Shown piece after piece: positions 17,875-28,400 of a DNA stretch of 64,000 bases. The notes under the pieces were generated by a model, which saw nothing but the letters and a program-made list of their open reading frames with translations, was not told where the DNA came from and searched no databases. Where the stretch lies: positions 13,403 through 77,402 of the forward strand of contig NZ_JBHRTA010000027.1 in assembly GCF_042646065.1 (NCBI RefSeq), written 5' to 3'. The stretch is from Parapedobacter deserti. Its GTDB lineage: Bacteria; Bacteroidota; Bacteroidia; Sphingobacteriales; Sphingobacteriaceae. How positions within the stretch are numbered: position 1 is the first letter of the stretch; each line of letters begins with the position of its first letter. Position numbers and translations under genes: made by a program.

Positions 17875-18720
17875 ATGATTGACAACAACGGGGTCGAAAT
17901 CTGCACCGAAAGTTTCGGGAATCCCAAAGATCCCGCGGTTTTGTTGCTGGCGGGGGCAACGGTATCCATGTTGTACTGGGATGAGGAATTCTGCAGCGAA
18001 CTGGCAGCTCGCGGATACTACGTAATCCGCTATGACAACCGGGATGTGGGCAAGTCTACCCACTACGAGCCGAGATCGGCCAACTACGACATCCTTGACC
18101 TGGAAGCCGATGCGATCGCCATTCTGGATGGTTATCAGCTGGCCGAGGCGCACTTCGTAGGCATGTCATTGGGCGGACTAATCGCTCAGATCGCGGCGAT
18201 ACGGCATCCGGAGCGGGTCAGCTCACTCACCCTGATGGCCACCGGCCCGTGGGCCGAAGCGGACACCGCCATCCCGGGAATGGATAAGCGTATTTTGGAC
18301 TTTCATGGGAAAGCCGCAGCGGTAAATTGGACCAGTGAGGAAGAGGTGGTGAGCTATATGCTCGAAGGTGCGCAGCTGATGAGCGGAAGAAAGCCTTTCG
18401 ACAAAGCGAGGGGTGAAAAGCTGGTACGCTCGGAATTTGCCCGGGCGAACAACTACATCAGCATGTTTAACCATGCCACCTTAGGGGGCGGCATGGCGTA
18501 CTACAACCGATTGGAGGAAATATACCAGCCTACGCTCGTGATCCATGGTACCGATGATTTGATCTGGCACGTTGAAAACTCCCGACTCTTATTGGAGAAA
18601 ATAGCAGGTTCCAAACGGATGTTGCTGGACGGCACCGGGCACGAATTGCATCGAGCCGATTGGGCAATGATCATTGAAGGAATCGTGAAGCATATCAACG
18701 AGCAGCGCGTTGCATCGTAA
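17875..18720 (+). CDS. Alpha/beta hydrolase
   Basis: Soluble hydrolase of 281 residues. The nucleophile elbow is GMSLGG (Ser near residue 99), the acid is probably in HGTDDLIW (near 222) and the catalytic His in GTGHEL (near 250). The oxyanion region is AGATVSMLYWDEEF. The start at 17875 (MIDNNGVEIC) is chosen because this is the usual beginning of the family and because the promoter places the transcript start near 17800; an upstream in-frame ATG exists at 17800. The substrate is unknown. Its stop lies 4 bp from the stop of the convergent acetolactate decarboxylase gene. Confidence 0.85.
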   Translation: MIDNNGVEICTESFGNPKDPAVLLLAGATVSMLYWDEEFCSELAARGYYVIRYDNRDVGKSTHYEPRSANYDILDLEADAIAILDGYQLAEAHFVGMSLGGLIAQIAAIRHPERVSSLTLMATGPWAEADTAIPGMDKRILDFHGKAAAVNWTSEEEVVSYMLEGAQLMSGRKPFDKARGEKLVRSEFARANNYISMFNHATLGGGMAYYNRLEEIYQPTLVIHGTDDLIWHVENSRLLLEKIAGSKRMLLDGTGHELHRADWAMIIEGIVKHINEQRVAS

Positions 18721-18724
18721 TGAA

Positions 18725-19519
18725 CTATTCAACCTGATGCAGCTCGTTCTGCCGGTTTTCCTTCAGGTTTAACTTTTGCCAGTCCGGGTGGGTATTTTCC
18801 GCGATGGTAATGCCCTCTGCCTGGTCAACTTCTACGGTTAACGGCTCATCGGTCACAAAGTCGAATATATGCCCGCCCTGCTTTCGATCATCGGTGATGA
18901 AATGGGTATGAAAGCCCGGGATATTCGTTTTTTCCATGTAATCGGGCATGTAAAACCCGACAAGTGTTCCGGAAACGTTCTCAAAATCAAAATTGTACTG
19001 ACCACCGGTTGCCAAGTATTCCGCGAGGGGCGGGTAGGGCTTGGTTGCCGGATGGGGTGCTCGTGCTTGAATGGCCTTCAGCTTCCCGGTAATGCGTATG
19101 GCATAGATGGAATTACGGGCGATCCGCTTGGAAATGCTATCCTTCAACATGTCATAGGTCAGGCCCTTAGCGTGGACAGCAAACGTCGAGTCTGGCCTGA
19201 AAAACTTGACAAATGCAATGCCGGTACGGTCTGCATCGGGTATAGCGTGGATACTTCCATCATACCGCATTTTATACACTTCGTTATGGTTCATAATCAA
19301 TTCGCCATCCAGCGTGTTGAACCCGCCCAAACCAAAATCACCATGCTTTTTGAGCTCACCAAACGTCATGTTGCCGTCGTATACGCCGGCCAGCAAGGCG
19401 TCCATGATAGAATATTGGTAAACGAAATCGGTAATTTTCTTCGCCGGGGCTCGGTCGGCGCAGGAAACCGCGCATACGAGGATGGCTAGTAATACAATGG
19501 GCGCTGCTGTTTTCTTCAT
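18725..19519 (-). CDS. budA: Acetolactate decarboxylase, lipoprotein type
   Basis: Converts acetolactate to acetoin and CO2. The zinc-binding pattern is visible as FHTHFITDDRKQGGHIFDF (His-x-His, 10 residues, His). Other family blocks are FGLGGFNTLDGELIM and YKMRYDGSIH. The ATG at 19519 gives a 264-residue protein with a lipoprotein signal peptide (lipobox AVSC), so it should be membrane-anchored outside the cytoplasm. A longer TTG-start version would overlap the upstream AraC gene and is less likely. No acetolactate synthase gene is nearby. The last six residues (ELHQVE) and the stop are repeated in a remnant at 55759. Confidence 0.88.
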   Translation of the reverse strand: MKKTAAPIVLLAILVCAVSCADRAPAKKITDFVYQYSIMDALLAGVYDGNMTFGELKKHGDFGLGGFNTLDGELIMNHNEVYKMRYDGSIHAIPDADRTGIAFVKFFRPDSTFAVHAKGLTYDMLKDSISKRIARNSIYAIRITGKLKAIQARAPHPATKPYPPLAEYLATGGQYNFDFENVSGTLVGFYMPDYMEKTNIPGFHTHFITDDRKQGGHIFDFVTDEPLTVEVDQAEGITIAENTHPDWQKLNLKENRQNELHQVE

Positions 19520-19611
19520 GTTCGCTGTGTTGGATACGGTGTTATCTCGGTGCGAAATTACTCCGAAGCCTCGATTTGCGAGTATGCATTTCAAACAGAT
19601 GGTTATGGCAA

Positions 19612-20508
19612 TCAAACAGGCAACTTCCGGTATTGGCTGGGGGGTTGACCCGTATGCTTCTTGAAGAAGCTATTGAAATTGGAAGCGTGTTCAAACCCGA
19701 GCGTGTAGCCAATTTCGGCAACGTCCCAATCGCTGTTTCGGAGCAGCGCCTTGGCCTCCTTAACGATCCGCTCGGCAATCCACGCGCTGGTGGTACGGCC
19801 CGTCCGCTCCCGCAGCAATCGGTTGAGGTGATTGGTATGCACATTCAATTGCCGGGCATACTCGTTGGCGGTACGGAGCTGAACCACCTGGCCGGGCGCA
19901 TCTATGGGAAATTGCCTTTCAAGCAGGTCAATGAAAAGGGCAAAAATGCGTTCGTGGGTATTAGCAGGTTTGTAAAATCCATCCGCAGGATTCAATTTCA
20001 GTGCCTCGTGCATAATAAGCTGCACATAGTTGCGAAGGACTTCATATTTGCCCGCATAAGCGGATGCCTTTTCGACATGCATCCGCTCAAAAAGCGTAGT
20101 TAGAAACTGCATCGTAGGCTCATCGGGAAAGAAAACAAAGTCGCCGCCTACCCGGAATAGGGGCGAATGCGCGAGCTTGCCGTTGGCGAAGGAGGTATCT
20201 ACAAAGGGTTCGGTAAAAAGGCAGAAATAGCCGGTCTGTTCCTCGGTAGTGGGATCCCAGGCATAGGGTACCATGGGATTCATGAAAAGCAGGGCATTGC
20301 CGTCGATGTCGATGGCACGATCGGCCATGGTAAAGATACCCGACCCGTTCACAATCAGCGATATCTTATAAAAATCCCGGCGATTGCTCATGAGGGAGGT
20401 TGCAGCGCAGGAAAAGCCGCCCCGCTCATAGACATCGAACTGTTCGACAGGCGAGGGCTCCCGGCCGTGCAATGCAAGGAACCTCTCTACGGATTCTCGT
20501 TGGTGCAT
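19612..20508 (-). CDS. AraC family transcriptional regulator with cupin-type sensor
   Basis: A 298-residue regulator with an N-terminal AraC-binding/cupin-like domain (about 25-150, ISLIVNGSGIFTMADRAI, ALLFMNPMVPYAW) and a C-terminal HTH domain (about 195-295: ANEYARQLNVHTNHLNRLLR, then WDVAEIGYTLGFEHASNFNSFFKKHTG). It lies 92 bp upstream of the acetolactate decarboxylase on the same strand and may control it. Confidence 0.92.
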   Translation of the reverse strand: MHQRESVERFLALHGREPSPVEQFDVYERGGFSCAATSLMSNRRDFYKISLIVNGSGIFTMADRAIDIDGNALLFMNPMVPYAWDPTTEEQTGYFCLFTEPFVDTSFANGKLAHSPLFRVGGDFVFFPDEPTMQFLTTLFERMHVEKASAYAGKYEVLRNYVQLIMHEALKLNPADGFYKPANTHERIFALFIDLLERQFPIDAPGQVVQLRTANEYARQLNVHTNHLNRLLRERTGRTTSAWIAERIVKEAKALLRNSDWDVAEIGYTLGFEHASNFNSFFKKHTGQPPSQYRKLPV

Positions 20509-20564
20509 GCTACAAACATAAGAAAATCGGTCATTTTGCTCTCGTTAGAAAAATGTAAAGTTTG

Positions 20565-20596
20565 TTTGTCTTTTTGAATAATATGTTTTACCTTTG
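20565..20596 (+). promoter_or_regulatory. Strong Bacteroidota-type promoter
   Basis: TTTG (20565-20568), a 20-bp spacer, then TACCTTTG (20589-20596), an exact TAnnTTTG match. The predicted transcript start is about 20603, leaving a short leader before the ATG at 20629. It drives the membrane protein-XRE pair. Confidence 0.7.
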
Positions 20597-20628
20597 TATA
20601 AGTAAACACGACAATTAAAACCATTGAA

Positions 20629-20985
20629 ATGCAATTAGGCAACAAATTAATTAAACGGACCATCAAAGTAGTGGGTCTTTTGGCTGTAATAGCCGGTATT
20701 TTTGTATGGATGATCGATGAAACGCGCGGTGCGGAACTGCCACTGCTTGCAGGGCTGTTCATTCTCTTGGTCAGCCACGAGGTAAAGGAAGACGAGCGGT
20801 CTGCATCGCTGAAGGCATCGTCCACGCAGTTGGCGCTGATCATTGGGTATGCAGTCTCGTTGCTGAGTGCCAATCTCTACGATCACCAGGTGATTAACGT
20901 ACAGCTTGTAGCCATCAATCATTTCCTGATCCTGGTATTTGCATTGGCCATTATCATCTACAACATCCGGTTGTATACCGCGTAG
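20629..20985 (+). CDS. Small membrane protein partnered with an XRE regulator (DUF2178-like)
   Basis: A 118-residue integral membrane protein with four hydrophobic helices (about 12-28, 36-50, 65-82, 92-112) and a charged cytosolic loop (HEVKEDERSAS). It precedes an XRE-type regulator by 9 bp. This layout matches the common two-gene unit of a DUF2178-like membrane protein and a small HTH protein. Biochemical role unknown. Confidence 0.75.
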   Translation: MQLGNKLIKRTIKVVGLLAVIAGIFVWMIDETRGAELPLLAGLFILLVSHEVKEDERSASLKASSTQLALIIGYAVSLLSANLYDHQVINVQLVAINHFLILVFALAIIIYNIRLYTA

Positions 20986-20994
20986 CGCACAGCG

Positions 20995-21201
20995 ATGAAA
21001 AATACAATCAAGGTAGAACGCGCCAAACTCAACATTACACAGGCCGAGCTGGCCGACCGCGTAAACGTCTCCAGGCAAACCATCAACTCCATCGAAATCG
21101 GAAAGTTCGTGCCGTCTACAGTGCTGGCCCTGAAAATCGCTAATGTGTTCGATACCACGGTAGACGACATATTCGCATTGGAAGCCGATGACTGGCGGTA
21201 G
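20995..21201 (+). CDS. Small XRE family HTH transcriptional regulator
   Basis: A 68-residue protein that is essentially one helix-turn-helix domain (LNITQAELADRVNVSRQTIN, then LALKIANVFDTTVDDIF). It belongs to the YozG-like group that sits with small membrane proteins and probably represses its own unit. A decayed copy of its 3' two thirds lies at 55798-55941. Confidence 0.92.
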   Translation: MKNTIKVERAKLNITQAELADRVNVSRQTINSIEIGKFVPSTVLALKIANVFDTTVDDIFALEADDWR

Positions 21202-21221
21202 GTGATTTTTGCCGTTTAAGT

Positions 21222-21262
21222 CTGTTGCAGACACGGCTTAGGAGACCGAAGCGGAGCGCCCC
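21222..21262 (-). repeat. Diverged copy of the 119-bp intergenic repeat family
   Basis: Between the XRE and Crp-like genes, 41 bp match the reverse complement of the repeat found after both giant surface-protein genes. The shared core CTGTTGCAGACACGG is identical and about 37 of 41 positions agree. The flanks keep only partial similarity to the inverted-repeat arms, so this is an older or truncated member. Confidence 0.75.
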
Positions 21263-21306
21263 CAAACGCAGTTAAGTGGTGCGAACGCCATTGCTTTTGA
21301 AAAAAT

Positions 21307-21324
21307 CGCTATTTTTATAGCGAC
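21307..21324 (+). promoter_or_regulatory. Palindrome and possible promoter upstream of the Crp-like gene
   Basis: TCGCTAT-TTTT-ATAGCGA is a perfect 7-bp inverted repeat 27 bp before the start codon. It overlaps TATTTTTA, a one-mismatch -7 element with TTG at 21291-21293 (17-bp spacer). An operator over the promoter is an inference; in RNA it would also form a hairpin. Confidence 0.4.
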
Positions 21325-21351
21325 TTAACAAATACAGCCACACACACGCTA

Positions 21352-21933
21352 ATGAAGGAGCATTTACTGTTTAAAACCTTAAAAGAAGTAACCGATTTCT
21401 CTGATGAGTCGTTTCAGCAATTGCTATCTCTTTTTGAAGCTCGTTCACTGGCTAAAAGCGAGCTGCTTTTTACGCAGGATACCGTCGTAAAGGAGCTTTG
21501 CTTTGTGATGAAAGGTTGCCTAAGGCAATACCAAACGACAGTTGATGGTTACGAACGCAACATTTTTTTTGCCGAGGAGGGCTGGTGGTGCGGCGAGATG
21601 GAAAGTTTTATCCATAGCTACCCTTCTATCGTAAGCATGCAGGCCCTGGAGAACTGCATGTTGCTCTCCATCAACAGGGAACGGTGGGAATACGCCACCC
21701 GGAATATTCCCGATTACGCGCTCTACCAAATCAAAAACAGGAGCCGTACCGTGGCATGGCTCAAAAGCATGATCAGCAATATCGGTACGGAAACACCCGA
21801 TGAACAATACCGCCGCATGTTGAAAGAGAATGCCCATTGGGTGAATCGGTTGCCGCAATACCACATTGCCAGTTACCTGGGTGTAACACCCGAAACATTA
21901 AGCCGCATCCGGAAAAGAAATGTGCGTTTATAG
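21352..21933 (+). CDS. Crp/Fnr family transcriptional regulator
   Basis: A 193-residue protein with an N-terminal cyclic-nucleotide-binding-type beta barrel (about 20-120, LLFTQDTVVKELCFVMKGCL, FFAEEGWWCGEMESF) and a short C-terminal winged-helix region (about 150-190, RLPQYHIASYLGVTPETLSRIRK). The residues that bind cAMP in classic Crp are not obvious, as is usual for this Bacteroidota subfamily, so the ligand is open. The cupin gene follows 71 bp downstream. Confidence 0.92.
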   Translation: MKEHLLFKTLKEVTDFSDESFQQLLSLFEARSLAKSELLFTQDTVVKELCFVMKGCLRQYQTTVDGYERNIFFAEEGWWCGEMESFIHSYPSIVSMQALENCMLLSINRERWEYATRNIPDYALYQIKNRSRTVAWLKSMISNIGTETPDEQYRRMLKENAHWVNRLPQYHIASYLGVTPETLSRIRKRNVRL

Positions 21934-22004
21934 TCGTTTCTTGTCGCGCGTCAACTTTTTATTCGAAATTCCGCCTTTTCTTTGTGCGAATTAATAGATA
22001 CACG

Positions 22005-22439
22005 ATGAAACCTTCGGAAATTATTGAATTGGGAAACGGGGTAGAAATTCATTTCTGCCTCGATGCAGGAGATACTAACGCTCAGTTTACGCTTTTTAAA
22101 GTGGTGGTGCATCCGAACGCGAAAGTCCCTGCGGCACACTACCATGAGAATTTTGATGAAACGCTATACGGATTGAAGGGATCGCTCACGCTGACCGTAG
22201 ACGACGAAACCATGCGCTTAAATCCAGGTGATTGTTGTTTTATAAAAAGAGGCAGGGTGCATAGTTTTCACAACGATACGAGCGAACCGGCAGAAATGCT
22301 GGCGTATGCCAACCCGGGTGTATTCACCGCACATTATTTCAAAGACCTCCTCCAGGTGCTGAATGCCGGAGGCCCGCCGGATTTGGCTCGCATGAAACAA
22401 ATCATGTTGCAGTACGGACTCGTGCCGGTAGCCAACTAA
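22005..22439 (+). CDS. Cupin domain protein
   Basis: A 144-residue single-domain cupin. Motif 1 is HYHENFDETLYGLKGSLTLTV and motif 2 is PGDCCFIKRGRVHSFHN, with the His and Glu metal ligands in place. The ATG at 22005 is chosen because longer in-frame extensions run through the end of the Crp-like gene. Possibly a target of that regulator. Substrate unknown. Confidence 0.88.
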   Translation: MKPSEIIELGNGVEIHFCLDAGDTNAQFTLFKVVVHPNAKVPAAHYHENFDETLYGLKGSLTLTVDDETMRLNPGDCCFIKRGRVHSFHNDTSEPAEMLAYANPGVFTAHYFKDLLQVLNAGGPPDLARMKQIMLQYGLVPVAN

Positions 22440-22496
22440 AGAGCGCCTTTGTTGATCAAAGAAGCGTTATACCCACGTTAACATTTACCAGTTACA

Positions 22497-25400
22497 ATGA
22501 ATAATCGTCTACCCCGCCTAGGGCATGGCTTGATGGTCATCTTGCTATGTACTACTACATGCCATGTTATGGCACAATCAGACCTGAATACCGGGTTTTC
22601 GCAAAGTTTTGATGATGTGACCACACTCAATGCCGACGGATGGTCGATGCAAAACAACAGCGAACTGCTTGGAACGGAAAGCTGGGCTCAGGGTAATGCG
22701 GGGCTTTTTAGCGCTTATAACGGAAGCCCTGGGGCGTATATTGGGGTAGGAAAGGGAAGCGCCCGCGGTGGGGCGGCCACCATCAGCAACTGGCTGATAT
22801 CGCCAAACAGGGAGTTTCGAAACGGAGATGTCATTACGTTTTACACACGCGCAAGGACACCGCAATTTGAGCTCGACCGGGTGGACCGATTGGAAGTGCG
22901 GTTGAGTACAAATGGCGCCAGCACGGATGTAGGCACAACCGCTGCCGGTGTAGGCGATTTTACCACATTGCTGCTGAGTATCAATCCGGCCCTGGCACAC
23001 CATGCGTATCCGAAAACCTGGACGCAATACACCGTTACGGTGACGGGCCTTTCCGAACCAACGTCGGGTCGGATGGCGTTCCGGTATTTCGTGACCGACG
23101 GAGGGCCTGTGGGAATTAATTCGGAGTACATTGGTTTGGATGAGGTGGTCTACACGCCGTATGACTGTCCGGCAATCACGGTTGGTGGCACCTTGCCCGA
23201 TGCGGCACTCGGACAATCGTACCACGCCATACTGACACAAACGGGCGCCTTAGAAACGCATGCATACACCATTACCGATGGCGGATTACCCGATGGGGTG
23301 ACCTTATCGCCAAACGGTACGATCTCGGGGACGCCAACGGAGAGCGGAACGTTTGATGTGGAAGTCACGGTGACGGATGCAAGTGGTTGTTCGGGAACGG
23401 AGTCGTTTTCTTGGGTTGTGATTCCTACGGTTGTCGCGCACATGGAAGTTGACGATACGCAATTGACGGTTGGTGAAACCGCGACACTCACCGTGACGTT
23501 CAGTGAGGCGGTTTTTGGACTGGAAATTACCGACTTTACCGTGGAGAATGGCACGTTGAGCGAATTGGCGACAGAAAACGGTGGAATCACGTGGACGGCC
23601 ACGCTGACTCCAACGCCCGATAGGGAAGCCACCGCAAACAGCATTACGCTTGACCATACGGGCTTTGTTAATGACGCCGGCGTACCAGGGATTGGATCGT
23701 CGAAATCGAATGATTATGCCATTGATACAGCTCCCCCCACGGCTTCAATTGCCATCAATGACTGGCGGAACAGCTATCAAAACATCATTGTTAATTTCAA
23801 CAAAACGGCAGCCGTCACCATCGCTTTCAGTGAGGCGGTATCGGGGCTGACTGTAGGCGATTTCACAGTGGGCAGCGGTATGCTGAGTGACTTGTCGTCT
23901 TCGGACGAGGGATTGACCTGGACGGCGACGCTGACGCCTGCGGCGGATACCGAGAATCGAACGAACGTGATTGTGCTGAATAACACAGGTGTTTACGATG
24001 CCAATGGCAACCCGGGCGCGGGAATAACCCAATCGCCTATTTACATCGTCGATACGGTCGTTCCGGAGCTTTTGTCGGTCGAAATGGAACACAGCACATT
24101 CAATGTTGCTACAAACGTATCATGGGTAATTTTCAGGTTTAGCGAACCCATTGTTTCTTTCGATCAAACGAATATTACGTGGGAGAATGGTACGCTGGGC
24201 GATTGGGAAGGGAGAGAAAGTGCCTCCGTTTATGCGGCGCGGTTCCGGCCGACGGCGAATGTTGAACAGGCAATCAATGAGATTTCCGTAGAAGATGTGT
24301 CTTTTCGGGATTATGGCGACAATTGGGGTTCGGGTACGGTAGTTCCACTAGCTTATGCGATTGATAATGTAATGCCGATTGTCACCTCCGTTGGGGTGCC
24401 GGAAGATGGTCTTTACGAGGAGGGCGATGAATTAACGTTTACCGTCGGGATGCGCGAACCGGTAAATGTGGATTCCGATGCCGGCCCGGTAGCGTTAGAA
24501 CTGATTGTTGGCACCGCCACCCGCAAGGCCAGTTACCGGTCGGGCTCGGGCACAGCAGAATTGGTTTTTGCATATGCTGTGCAGGCGGGAGATATTGACA
24601 TGGATGGTATCGAGGTGGGCGATCTGGATGCGGCGGATGGCGCCCTTATTGCAGATCTGGCCGGTAATCCCTTGCAAAGCGAATCGGTGAACAACGTAGG
24701 CAATACAGAAGCCATACGGGTTCGCGCTGCACATGTGCCTGTGATCACGATTTCTTCGGGTATGGCCACGTTTACGGAAGCAGGAAGTGGGGCTTCTGTG
24801 CCTATTATCGTGGATGAAGCACTGGTCGTATCCCACCCGGGTAATGCTACCCTGGCATCCGCCGTAGTGCAGATTACGAATAATTTCATGCCTGAGGAAG
24901 ATTTGCTGGCGTTCAGCAACAATGGCAGCACAATGGGCAACATTACAAGTAGCTACGATGCGGCTGCGGGTGTGCTGACGCTGACGTCCGCCGGTGCTTC
25001 AGCTACCCTTGCTGAGTGGCAGGAAGCGTTGCGCGCAATCACGTATACCAATACATCGGACATGCCCGGTACGCAGCTCCGCTCCATCGAATTTGTCGTG
25101 AGCGAAGGGGCAGTCGGTAGCGAACCGGTGAGCAGGAATGTAGCAGTGGTTTCGGTTAACGATGCTCCGGTTGTGTCGGTTCCCGGCTCAATAGCCGTTA
25201 CCGAGAACGAGACCGTCCCGCTTACGGGCATCAGCTTCGCTGACGCAGATGCGGGATCCGGCATGGTAACGGCGACATACGCCGTTCCGATTGGCTCGCT
25301 GTCAGCGACTAGCGGCGATGGTATTAGCGTTGGCGGAACCAGCAGTGTGCTCACATTGACCGGAACGATTGCAGGAATCAACAATTTCATGGCTTCGGGT

Positions 25401-28400
25401 GCTTTGGCCTACACGCCGGCGCTGAATGCGTCGGGAAGTACGGCACTGACGGTGTCAATAAACGACAATGGTAACACGGGCGAAGGTGGAGCGTTTCAGG
25501 ATTTCAGGACGGTGGTCCTGCAGATTTCTGCGGTAAACCATGCTCCTGTGATTACGGCACCGGCCTCCATCGCGGTCGATGAGGACGTATCAACCCGACT
25601 TACGGGCATCAGCTTTGCCGATGTGGATGCCGACGGCGGGGATGTCACCGCCGCGTTCTCGGTGGGAAGCGGCACACTTTCCGCTGCATCGGGCAGTGGC
25701 GTGGCGGTGAGCGGATCGGGAACGGGAACGTTGAGTCTCAACGGCAAGATAGCAGACATCAATGCGTTTATGGCAGCCGGCGGCGTTAGTTTCACCACCG
25801 CGATGAATGCGACCTTAGCGGTGACCCTGACGGTAAATATCAACGACAACGGCAATACAGGAACGGGCGGGGCCCTGGAGGATACCGCAACGATAACCCT
25901 GTCAATAACGGCGGTAAACGATGCCCCCGTGAACACGGTACCGGCAGGGCAGACCGTTGATCAGGACGGGGTACTGGTATTCAGCCCGGGCAACGGCAAT
26001 GCGATTTCCGTTTCGGATGTGGATGCCGGGGGAGGTATCATACGGGGCACGCTGACGGCTGTGAACGGTTTGATCACCTTGGGAAGCACTACGGGGCTGG
26101 TTTTCATCAGCGGCAGTGGGGTTGGCGGTGGTACCATGATTTTTGAAGGCTCCATCGCCGACATCAACACCGCGCTCAACGGGTTGACGTTTGCACCGAC
26201 AAGCGGCTACAATGGCGCGGCAAGCCTTGAGGTTGTTACCGACGACCTGGGATTGACCGGGTCTGGCGGCCCGCAGATGGATAGGGATGTCATTGCCATC
26301 ACGGTGAGCCCGATCCATCCGGTAATCACCGCGGTGAACGCAACCAGCGCAGACGGGCTGTACAAAATAGGGGATGACATCACCCTGACGGTCTCATTCG
26401 ACCAGGCGGTGACGGTGGCTGGATCGGGCACTTTACCTTCCTTGCTGCTGGAAACCGGTAGCGCAGACCGGGAAGCGGCCTATATATCCGGATCGGGCTC
26501 CAATACGCTCGCATTTGAGTATACCGTGCAGGCGGGCGATGTGAGCGCCGACCTGGATTACCAATCGACCGCGGCATTAATGCGTAATGGCGCCACGATA
26601 CAGAGCGCCTCCGGACAAGATGCCGTCTTGACACTGCCTGCCGTTGGCGGTGCCCATTCAATCGGGGGGCAACACAGCCTCGTCATCGATGGGGTGGCCC
26701 CAACGGTTACTTCCGTAGATGTACCGGCTAACGGCTACTACCGGGAAGGGGATGCGCTGACAGTTACGGTACGGATGGACGATGATGTGTTGGTGAATAC
26801 CGGCAGTGACAGCCCTTATCTGGCACTGACCATCGGCACGGCAACCGTGCAAGCAATCTATACCGGCGGTTCCGGCGGCGATGCGCTCACGTTCAGTTAT
26901 ACCGTGCAGGCGGCAGATTTGGATCTAAACGGCATTGTCCTTGGTGGAACAATCAATCCGAACGGAGGAGCCATCCGAGATAATGCGGGCAACGATGCGT
27001 TGCTTGCGTTAAAGGGTGTGCCACCGACAGATCAAGTCTTCGTATACTCGGTGAAGCCTTCGGTTAGCTTGTCTACGGAAGCCACATCGCCCGTGAACGA
27101 GCCATTTACCGTGACTGCAACGTTCAGCGAGCCAGTCGCTGGATTTACGATCAGTGACATTACGGTTACCAACGGCACATTGAGCGATTTGCAGACAATA
27201 GATAATAGTTCTTACACGTTTTTGGTTACACCTACCGTACATGGTGGCGTTCAGCTGTCGATTGCTGCCGATGCGGCGGTTAATATAGCAAACAACGGAA
27301 ACGATGCATCGGATATGTTGAGTCTCCAGTTCAACGGTATCATCACCGGCATTACACTGAGAGACGGCAGCTTTGTGTACGACGGCACGGCTAAATCATT
27401 GGCCATCACGGGTAGCCTGCCGGAAGGTACGTCTGTGAGTTATACGCGCAACAGCCGTACGGATGTGGGCAGCCAGGAAGTAACGGCCACGATCAGCGGC
27501 GACAATTATGACACACTGGTGCTGACGGCCGAGCTGACGGTCACCGAAGCTACCATTACAGGCATTGCGCTTCCGGACGGCAGCTTTGTGTACGACGGCG
27601 CGGCTAAATCACTAGCCATCACGGGTAGCCTGCCGGAAGGCACGTCGGTGAGTTATACGGGCAACAGCCGCACGGATGTGGGCAGCCAGGTTGTGACGGC
27701 TACGATCGGCGGCGACAAATATGAGACACTGGTGCTGACGGCGGAGCTGGCGGTCACCGAAGCTACCATCACCGGGCTTACGCTTCCGGACGGCAGCTTT
27801 GTGTACGACGGCGCGGCTAAATCACTAGCCATCACGGGTAGCCTGCCGGAAAGTACATCGGTGAGTTATACGGGCAACAGCCGTACGGACGTGGGTACGC
27901 AGCAAGTGACGGCCACGATCAGCGGCGGCAACTATGAGACGCTGGTGCTGACGGCCGAGCTGATGGTCACCGAAGCCACCATTACCGGCATTACGCTTCC
28001 GGATGGCAGCTTCGTGTACGACGGCACGGCACACAGCCTGGCCATCACGGGTAGCCTGCCGGAAGGCACGTCGGTGAGTTATACGGGCAACAGCCGCACG
28101 GATGTGGGCAGCCAGGTTGTGACGGCTACGATCAGCGGCGACAATTATGAGACACTGGTGCTGACGGCGGAGCTGGCGGTCACCGAAGCTACCATCACCG
28201 GGCTTACGCTTCCGGACGGCAGCTTTGTGTACGACGGCGCGGCTAAATCACTAGCCATCACGGGTAGCCTGCCGGAAGGCACGTCGGTGAGTTATACGGG
28301 CAACAGCCGTACGGATGTGGGCAGCCAGGTTGTGACGGCTACGATGAGTGGCAGCAATTATGAGACACTGGTGCTGACGGCGGAGCTGGCGGTCACCGAA

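Noticed and set aside
19520..19615. Upstream extension of the acetolactate decarboxylase
   Set aside because: It requires a TTG start, overlaps the AraC gene, and would hide a clear lipoprotein signal peptide.
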